Below are positions 51,463-57,138 of a stretch of DNA of 57,138 nt, piece after piece. Each line of letters opens with the position of its first letter. The stretch's first letter is position 1. A model generated the notes under the pieces. That model worked only from the letters and a program-made list of their open reading frames with translations. It had not been told where the DNA came from and did no database searches. Origin of the DNA: Arcicella rigui (GTDB lineage Bacteria > Bacteroidota > Bacteroidia > Cytophagales > Spirosomataceae); contig NZ_JAYFUM010000032.1 of NCBI RefSeq assembly GCF_034929435.1, forward strand, positions 1 through 57,138, read 5' to 3'. A program made the translations under genes and the position numbers.

Positions 51463-52128
51463 ATGAATGTAAAAATGGAGGATTCTTGGAAGCAACGCTT
51501 GAGTCCAGAATTTGAAAAAGAGTACTTTAAAAACTTAGTAGAATTTGTAAAAAATGAATACGCCACTGGAAAAGTATATCCACCCGGCAAATTAATTTTT
51601 AATGCTTTCGATAAATGTCCTTTTGATGAAACCAAAGTAGTGATACTTGGTCAAGACCCATATCATGGTGCTGGGCAAGCGATGGGACTTTCTTTTTCGG
51701 TAAATGATGGCATACCTGCTCCGCCTTCTTTGATTAATATTTTTAAAGAAATAAAAGACGATTTAGGCGTTCCAGTACCCAAATCTGGTAATTTAGAGCG
51801 TTGGGCAAATCAGGGCGTTTTATTGCTCAATGCTACTTTGACGGTGCGTGCTTCGGAGGCTGGTTCGCATCAGAAAAAAGGCTGGGAGAATTTTACCGAT
51901 GCTGTTATCAGATGTATTTCAGAAGAAAAAGAAGGTGTAGTATTTATGCTTTGGGGAAAGTACGCTCAAGACAAAGGAGCAATTATTAATACTTCAAAGC
52001 ATTTGATTTTGAAAGCCAAACATCCTTCGCCAATGGCAGCCAATAGTGGCGGTTGGTTTGGTACAAAACATTTTTCAAAAGCGAACGAGTACTTGCTAAA
52101 CCGAGGACTTTCGCCCATTAATTGGTAA
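51463..52128 (+). CDS. ung: Uracil-DNA glycosylase
   Basis: Removes uracil from DNA in base-excision repair. The 221-residue length and motifs fit family 1: the water-activating GQDPYHG (about 63-69; catalytic D65), GLSFSV, GVLLLNATLTVR, and HPSPM with the catalytic histidine near residue 188. An in-frame ATG at 51475 (MEDSWKQRL) is an equally possible start. It is cytoplasmic and single-gene. Confidence 0.96.
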   Translation: MNVKMEDSWKQRLSPEFEKEYFKNLVEFVKNEYATGKVYPPGKLIFNAFDKCPFDETKVVILGQDPYHGAGQAMGLSFSVNDGIPAPPSLINIFKEIKDDLGVPVPKSGNLERWANQGVLLLNATLTVRASEAGSHQKKGWENFTDAVIRCISEEKEGVVFMLWGKYAQDKGAIINTSKHLILKAKHPSPMAANSGGWFGTKHFSKANEYLLNRGLSPINW

Positions 52129-52232
52129 CATCATATAAATTCCCAATAACAATCTATCTTAAAGGCTTGAAAATAATGATGATTTTTAATTATTTTTATG
52201 TTCATTGCCTTTGTAAATTTTAACTCATTTTT

Positions 52233-52892
52233 ATGCAAAAAATCTTATTAATTATTGTTCTTTTCTTATATCAAGTACATGTTTCGTATGCTCAAAAAAG
52301 ATACGAAGATGAAATTGTAGCATTTGAAATGCACGATTTAGTTTCGATGCCCCAGCCGCATCAAATTTTATTGGTAGGTAGTTCCTCTATTCGGATGTGG
52401 AAAACTTACAAAGAAGATATGGAGGGGTATTATGTTATTAACCGTGGTTTTGGTGGCTCTACGATGAGTGATGTAAATGAATATTTTGATAGAATTGTAT
52501 CGAAGTATTTGCCCAAATATATTTTTGTATATGAAGGCGATAACGATTTGGCATCGGGCAAAAGTCCAGAAGAAGTATTGGAAGACTACAAAATTTTTGC
52601 TGAGAAAGTAAAGAAAACATTGCCTAAAACCAAAATTGCTTTTTGCTCTATTCGTCCTTGTCTTCTGAGGATTAATATTCTTGATAAGCAAAGAAGGTTT
52701 AATCAATTACTGCAAACTTTTTGTAAGCAGTCGAAAAAGTATCAGTATATAGATATGCAAAAAGATTTTTACTTGCCAAATGGAGAATTGATGCAAGATA
52801 TTTTTATTGAAGACAAATTACATTTGAACGAAAAAGGCTATAAAATCTGGACGGCAGCTATCAGAAAGCATTTTGCAAAGAATGTGAAATAA
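52233..52892 (+). CDS. Exported SGNH/GDSL esterase-like protein
   Basis: A 219-residue exported SGNH hydrolase. Signal peptide 1-20 (ILLIIVLFLYQVHVSYAQ). The four blocks are visible: LLVGSSSIRMW with the nucleophile serine at about 50-51, RGFGGSTMSD (block II), VYEGDNDLASG (block III), and DKLHLNEKGY near the end with the catalytic aspartate-histidine pair. Members are esterases or carbohydrate deacetylases in the periplasm or at the surface. The substrate is unknown. Confidence 0.88.
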   Translation: MQKILLIIVLFLYQVHVSYAQKRYEDEIVAFEMHDLVSMPQPHQILLVGSSSIRMWKTYKEDMEGYYVINRGFGGSTMSDVNEYFDRIVSKYLPKYIFVYEGDNDLASGKSPEEVLEDYKIFAEKVKKTLPKTKIAFCSIRPCLLRINILDKQRRFNQLLQTFCKQSKKYQYIDMQKDFYLPNGELMQDIFIEDKLHLNEKGYKIWTAAIRKHFAKNVK

Positions 52893-52924
52893 CGTGGTTA
52901 TTTTGTTAGCTCTAAGCTATGTAT

Positions 52925-52966
52925 AAATAAAATGCACTCCAATCAAAAAAGGAGTGCATTTTATTT
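52925..52966 (+). terminator. Intrinsic terminator after the SGNH gene
   Basis: A perfect 16-bp stem (52925-52940 with 52951-52966; core AATGCACTCC) and a 10-nt loop; the right arm is T-rich. Confidence 0.85.
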
Positions 52967-53049
52967 TAGTCTTGAAATTACTTATTGGATATTCTTAAAT
53001 TCTTAGTTAGTACTGTATTTAGTTTTACCTTTAAAGTAATATTGATGTT

Positions 53050-53097
53050 GGCAACTCTTGCTTTACCTTATTCTAAATGGCAACTGCAAGGGTTGTC
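53050..53097. repeat. Hairpin related to the pyrE terminator
   Basis: 12-nt arms (53050-53061 GGCAACTCTTGC with 53086-53097; two mismatches) enclose a 24-nt loop ending GGCAACT. It shares the word GGCAACTGCAAGG, and the loop length, with the hairpin at 10008-10065. It lies in an otherwise gene-free 300-bp stretch (52893-53192) that also ends in ATGAATTATGAATT-type words at 53158-53195. Confidence 0.5.
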
Positions 53098-53192
53098 ACT
53101 ACCTCAAAAAAAGCTAACGATAAGAACGCTTTTGAACAAAATACAATCCTTCGTACAGTATTAATTCTTAATTCAAAATTCATAACTCATAA

Positions 53193-54482
53193 TTAATCAA
53201 CCTCTGCTTTATTGACTCTTTTTGGCGTTGCTTTGCCTTCTGCCATCGTTTTTGAACCCACAGCAATTGCACGAATCATATTGGTCATGTGCGAAATATC
53301 CAAAGATTCAAACTCATCATCTACACTATGATAGAGTTTGTCAATATCAATTTGGTCAGATGAAATAGAATGTGCAGGTACACCCAAACGTGCCAAAGTA
53401 GCGTTGTCTGAACGATAGAAAAGATTCTGCTCAGTATATGGGTCTGGATGAAAACTGTACACCGAACCTTTTACGGATTCTTGTAAAATTGTTCCAAAAT
53501 CTGATTTTTCAAAACCTGTAATAAATGCTGAATTTGCCCCGAATTTAGAAGGCTTGCCAATCATTTCGATATTAAACATGGCTACAATTTGGTCGGGATT
53601 GAGTTGTTTTGAAAAGTACTGAGAACCATATCCGCCAATTTCTTCGGCAGTAAAACACACAAAAATCAAGCTACGCTCAGGTTTTGCTTGTTTGCTATAA
53701 TAATTGGCTAATGAAATAACAGCCGTAGTTCCAGAAGCGTCGTCGTCAGCACCATTGGCGATTGAATCACCTTCAACTGCTTTGATATAACCGAGGTGGT
53801 CGTAATGTCCAGAAAAAACTAAGAACTCATCTTTTCTTTTGCCTTCAATCATTCCCGCCACATTTGCCAACGAAAGCGTTTCTACTTGATTTTTCAAATT
53901 CACCGCTAAAGCATTTACTTGTACTGAATCAGCCAAAGCAAATACTTGTGTTTTATCTTGATTCAGTGCTTCTCTGGTAGAACCTGCTCCAAAATAATTA
54001 CGATAATTCGAGAACATTTTTTGATGTTTCGGATTCACCAAAATTACCGCATCTGTATTTTTCTTTCGGATTTGATTAAAAGCCTGACGAAAATTACTTT
54101 TTTCGTTGATATAATAAATCTCTGGTTTTGACTGCTCAGTCCAAGCAATAGACTCGGAAGAAGTAACAAAAAAGAAATTTTCTTTGCCTAAATCAGCACC
54201 ATTTAAAGTCAATTTAGCCTCCGTAGGTTTTAGCGAATACATTGAGAATTTTTGCTCAAAAGAGCTTAAACCTTTTAAAGGTTTCAAGCCAATCTTTTTA
54301 AATTCTTGCTGAATAAAAACAGAAGCCTTTTCGATACCTGGCGTAAAAGTTCTTCTGCCCATCATATCATCCGCACTGAGGGTTTTGATGATGCGTGCTA
54401 CTTCGCTCTCCTTGATAGAAGCCTGCGAAAAAGCTGTTAATGAAATTGAAACTGAGAAAATCAGTGAGAGTATTTTTTTCAT
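53193..54482 (-). CDS. Exported M28-family zinc aminopeptidase
   Basis: A 429-residue exported metallopeptidase. Signal peptide about 1-20. The M28 zinc ligands appear in order: FSGHYDHLG (H and D), NGADDDASGTTAV (bridging D), FTAEEIGGYGS (catalytic and ligand E), FNIEMIGKP, and YHSVDDEFESL near the C-terminus with the last histidine. It cleaves N-terminal residues from peptides in the periplasm or outside. The domain order is peptidase with a long N-terminal PA-like insert region. It lies downstream of the DPP-IV-type gene on the same strand, suggesting a shared role in peptide use. Confidence 0.9.
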   Translation of the reverse strand: MKKILSLIFSVSISLTAFSQASIKESEVARIIKTLSADDMMGRRTFTPGIEKASVFIQQEFKKIGLKPLKGLSSFEQKFSMYSLKPTEAKLTLNGADLGKENFFFVTSSESIAWTEQSKPEIYYINEKSNFRQAFNQIRKKNTDAVILVNPKHQKMFSNYRNYFGAGSTREALNQDKTQVFALADSVQVNALAVNLKNQVETLSLANVAGMIEGKRKDEFLVFSGHYDHLGYIKAVEGDSIANGADDDASGTTAVISLANYYSKQAKPERSLIFVCFTAEEIGGYGSQYFSKQLNPDQIVAMFNIEMIGKPSKFGANSAFITGFEKSDFGTILQESVKGSVYSFHPDPYTEQNLFYRSDNATLARLGVPAHSISSDQIDIDKLYHSVDDEFESLDISHMTNMIRAIAVGSKTMAEGKATPKRVNKAEVD

Positions 54483-54489
54483 TTTGTTA

Positions 54490-54710
54490 ATGTTTAGATA
54501 GCTTTCGGATGTCGGCGTTCAGATTTCGGTTATCAGATGTCGGATTTCAGTCTTCGGTTTTTGGATTTACTTGTGTCATTACTTAGAAGTGATGTTTTGA
54601 GTATTCTCAAACGAACAAAAAGCTAAAGTCAAAAGCTATAAAATTTAAAAACCAACATCTGAAATCCGAAGACCGAAATCTGACATCCGAAAGCCAAAAA
54701 AAATTCCAAA
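54490..54710. repeat. Reiterated-word inverted repeat (CTTTCGGATGTCGG type)
   Basis: Left arm (about 54499-54568: GCTTTCGGATGTCGGCGTTC...) and right arm (about 54650-54700: ...CATCTGAAATCCGAAGACC, GACATCCGAAAGCC) are approximate complements around an AT-rich centre. This spacer separates two co-directional peptidase genes and probably ends the DPP-IV transcript. Confidence 0.65.
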
Positions 54711-54715
54711 TCAAC

Positions 54716-56890
54716 CTATCTTCCTCCCGGAGGGCAATATTGTTTTAAATAATTAGTAAACAAAGTATTCAAATGGGCTCTTGTTCCTTCGCCTTCGTAA
54801 ATACCATGCGAACGGTTTGGATAAGCCATAAATTGAAACTGTTTGTTGTACTTAATTAATTCATTTACCAATTGTTCTGCATTTTGATAATGCACATTGT
54901 CGTCGCCCGTTCCGTGGATGTACAACAAATTGCCTTTCAAGTTTTTAGCATAAGTAATTGGCGAGCCTTTTACAAAATCCTCACGGTTTTCTTGTGGAAT
55001 CCCCATGTATCTTTCTTGATAAATATTATCATAAGTAAGCTGATTCGCTACCGCTGCTACCGCAATACCTGTTTGATAAATTTCAGGATATTGGAAAAGT
55101 AAATTCAAGGTAGTTGAACCTCCGCCACTCCAACCATGAACCGCTACTCTGGTTGGGTCGATATATTTATTTTTCAATAATTCTTTGGCAGCCATCGCTT
55201 GGTCACGGATATTGATTTGACCGATTTTGCGGTAAATCGCTTTTCTCCATTCACGACCTTTCGGTGAAGGCGTTCCACGTCCATCAATCGAAACATAGAT
55301 ATAACCATCTTTCGCCATATCGCCGATGTACAAATTATTCATGCCTGCAAAATAAGTATCTTTTACCGTTGCCGAAGCAGGTTCTGTATAAACAAAAAAC
55401 ACGATTGGATACTTCTTCGTAGAATCAAAATCATAAGGTTTTACCATCCAAGCGTCAACCGTAATATTGTCTTCTGTCTTGATTTTCAAGAACTCAACCT
55501 TTTGTTTTTTAGGTTTTTGTTTAGCGATTTTTGCATTGATACTTTCAGCGTCATTGAAAGGCTTGTGGTCTGGCAATGAAATCATTTCACTTACGGGACT
55601 AACCGTTGAACTTGTAAAACGATGTTGAGCAAATTTTCCAGTAGGCGAAATATTATAACTATGTGTTCCTGCTTGGTTCAATGGCGATACTCTTTCAGCT
55701 TTACCTTTTCCGTCTAAAGTAGTTCTGTATAAATATTGTTGCGTAGCATTTTCTGGCGAAGCTGTGAAGTAAATCACATTCGTTTCTTCATTGAAAGCCA
55801 ATAGACTAATTACATCATAATCGCCAGCAGTCAATAATTTTTCTTTGCCATCTTTACCGATGATGTATAAATGATTCCAACCATCTTTTTCAGATTGCCA
55901 GATAAATTCTTTGCCATTTTTTAGCCAATCCCAACCTACAGATTCTCCTGCACGGTTGTTTACATTTACCCAAGCCTTGTCCGATTCGCTATAAAAAGTT
56001 TTTGCTTCGCCTGTTTTTACATTGCAAAGCATCAATTTTGTTTCGTTTTGTTTGCGAGGCAATTGTTGAATAATGATTTCAGAAGAATTTGCCGCCCATT
56101 CCATTTTAGGAATATAATTATTGGTTGACTCTCCCGGTACTTTCATCCAAGTAGTTTTGGCAGTTGCTACATCTACTACACCCACTTTACAAGCCGAAGG
56201 TTTTTCACCTACTTTCGGATATTCTACTGGAATTACTTGCGAGTAAATAGAATCCGTAGTATTCAACATAAAGTAGTCACGAATGGTATTGGCATCAATT
56301 TGCCAATAAGCAATAGATTTTCCGTCTGGACTCCAGCGAAAACCGTCTCTACAATCAAATTCTTCTTCATAAACCCAGTCGAAAGTACCGTTAATCAATT
56401 TAGTAGTTCCGTCTTTGGTCAATGCTTTGATTTTGTTGGTAACAAGGTCTTCAACATAAATATTATGTTTTGAAACGTATGCTACTTTTGAGCCATCTGC
56501 CGAAAACTTCGCAAACATTAAAGAAGCCTCTGGCAAACCTTTGCCCAATTGCTTCAACTGTTTGCTGGCAAGGTCAAGTACCCAATAATCGCCACGAGTT
56601 TCGTAACGCCAAACTCTTTTGCTATTCGTAAAAATCAAGACTTTTTTGGCATCTTCCGAAAAAGTATAGCCACTGATAGGCAAAGGTTGTGACTGCCCTT
56701 TTGGCGTAAGTAAATCCGCTGTAACGATAGTAGTTTTTTGTAGAGAAGGCAAAATGACTCTTGAGATTTGGCTACCTTCCAATTGTGTGTAAGAAGTACC
56801 GTCAGTGTCCCAATTAATGCCTTGTGCGAAAATCCCAGCGGGAATAAATAGAAGAATCAGCAGAATGTGCTTGAAGTGTTTTTTGTTCAT
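54716..56890 (-). CDS. Exported DPP-IV-type S9 prolyl peptidase
   Basis: A 724-residue exported serine peptidase. Signal peptide (KHILLILLFIPAGIFAQ). An N-terminal beta-propeller (about 30-480; DPP IV N-terminal region with SPDGKSIAYWQIDANT and WNHLYIIGKDG) is followed by an alpha/beta-hydrolase domain. The triad is S588 (HGWSGGG), D near 662 (HGTGDDNVH) and H near 694 (NRSHGIYEG). It removes dipeptides with proline or alanine in the second position. In the propeller, YEEEFDCRDGFRWSPDG supplies the double-glutamate that holds the substrate amino end, a hallmark of true DPP IV. Confidence 0.94.
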   Translation of the reverse strand: MNKKHFKHILLILLFIPAGIFAQGINWDTDGTSYTQLEGSQISRVILPSLQKTTIVTADLLTPKGQSQPLPISGYTFSEDAKKVLIFTNSKRVWRYETRGDYWVLDLASKQLKQLGKGLPEASLMFAKFSADGSKVAYVSKHNIYVEDLVTNKIKALTKDGTTKLINGTFDWVYEEEFDCRDGFRWSPDGKSIAYWQIDANTIRDYFMLNTTDSIYSQVIPVEYPKVGEKPSACKVGVVDVATAKTTWMKVPGESTNNYIPKMEWAANSSEIIIQQLPRKQNETKLMLCNVKTGEAKTFYSESDKAWVNVNNRAGESVGWDWLKNGKEFIWQSEKDGWNHLYIIGKDGKEKLLTAGDYDVISLLAFNEETNVIYFTASPENATQQYLYRTTLDGKGKAERVSPLNQAGTHSYNISPTGKFAQHRFTSSTVSPVSEMISLPDHKPFNDAESINAKIAKQKPKKQKVEFLKIKTEDNITVDAWMVKPYDFDSTKKYPIVFFVYTEPASATVKDTYFAGMNNLYIGDMAKDGYIYVSIDGRGTPSPKGREWRKAIYRKIGQINIRDQAMAAKELLKNKYIDPTRVAVHGWSGGGSTTLNLLFQYPEIYQTGIAVAAVANQLTYDNIYQERYMGIPQENREDFVKGSPITYAKNLKGNLLYIHGTGDDNVHYQNAEQLVNELIKYNKQFQFMAYPNRSHGIYEGEGTRAHLNTLFTNYLKQYCPPGGR

Positions 56891-56963
56891 GGGTTTTAGA
56901 TTGATGAATGAAAGGCGAAAATAAGAAAAACATTTTGCTTATGATGAGAATTGTTGAATAAAG

Positions 56964-57021
56964 ATTTGGTGTTCAACCTCACCGCAGCGGCGGCCGCCCC
57001 CGACCCCTCTCCTATTGAGAG
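56964..57021. mobile_element. Truncated copy of the MITE-like repeat
   Basis: TTTGGTGTTCAACCTCACC and GACCCCTCTCCTATTGAGAG match the inner arm of the element at 36425-36626 (reverse strand, TTTGGTATTCAACCTCACC and CCCTCTCCTGTTGAGAG). A GC-rich insert (about 56984-56999, GCAGCGGCGGCCGC) replaces part of it. The copy stops where the insertion sequence appears to begin. Confidence 0.55.
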
Positions 57022-57138
57022 CAGGGTTGTTAAGTTCTGATATTTTATTAATTTTGTCCAAATAATATTTTGTAATGGAGATTAATGATTTTTTTAAAAG
57101 CCTTTCAGACCCACGTAGAGGTCAAGGTCAACGCTATC
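57022..57138 (+). mobile_element. Left end of an insertion sequence, ISAs1-like
   Basis: The repeat-like sequence at 56964-57021 stops at about 57022, where CAGGGTTGTTAAGTTC begins. A transposase start lies 53 bp on. The left boundary is inferred from the break in the repeat, and the right end is outside the window. Confidence 0.5.
57075..57138 (+). CDS. Transposase, N-terminal fragment (cut by window end)
   Basis: An ATG at 57075 opens a frame that runs off the window: MEINDFFKSLSDPRRGQGQR and on. The FFxxLxDPRRxQG pattern is typical of the N-terminal DDE_Tnp_1-associated domain of ISAs1-family transposases. Only 21 residues are visible, so the family call is provisional. Confidence 0.6.
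   Translation, partial: MEINDFFKSLSDPRRGQGQRY

Overview
The window looks like chromosome from a member of the Bacteroidota, most likely a Cytophagia-type bacterium (inference; no rRNA or tRNA gene was seen). The signs are AT-rich DNA, promoter elements of the TAnnTTTG type, a hybrid two-component system that combines sensor, kinase, receiver and AraC domains, two secreted proteins with a type IX secretion C-terminal domain, a DUF3667 protein, a YfiT/BstA-type hydrolase and a two-subunit methylmalonyl-CoA mutase.

Layout. 1-8640: a minus-strand block with two tandem near-duplicate secreted propeller proteins (about 890 aa each) followed by six small genes I do not recognise; two of these appear frameshifted at homopolymer runs. 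8850-16600: agmatine deiminase, orotate phosphoribosyltransferase, a Nudix hydrolase, a minus-strand operon of SMC-like ATPase + HNH nuclease (a Septu/PtuAB-like pair) + RecD-like helicase, a phosphodiesterase and an unknown gene. 16640-24070: a giant hybrid sensor/regulator, a PAP2 phosphatase, an S1/P1-nuclease-like exported protein, a GNAT acetyltransferase and a ferritin-like protein. 24160-26410: a divergent pair of related regulators, one a full GntR + LacI-type sensor protein, the other only the sensor half. 26600-31060: leucyl-tRNA synthetase with an apparent insertion before its KMSK loop, a 52-aa ORF, a YfiT-type hydrolase and a lipoprotein. 31110-34750: a Tat-exported molybdenum oxidoreductase pair and a secreted propeller protein. 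34860-35280: a degenerate 21-bp-period repeat array. 35400-43600: threonine aldolase, a 202-bp MITE-like palindrome, two membrane proteins, DNA polymerase IV, ArfB, a 93-bp tandem repeat and methylmalonyl-CoA mutase. 43900-56890: dnaA, a small exported protein, a DUF3667 protein, recA, an unknown exported protein, a methyltransferase, ApaG, uracil-DNA glycosylase, an SGNH esterase, an M28 peptidase and a DPP-IV-type peptidase. The window ends inside an insertion sequence that appears to have landed in a second copy of the MITE-like repeat.

The strongest non-gene signals are intergenic: the 21-bp (two helical turns) array, the MITE-like palindrome with its truncated second copy, and several families of long, imperfect inverted repeats built from reiterated roughly 10-bp words, located mostly at gene ends. 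The best candidates for new biology among the genes are the mosaic propeller paralogues with their small unknown neighbours, the Septu-like pair fused into a helicase operon, and the sensor-only half of the GntR pair.
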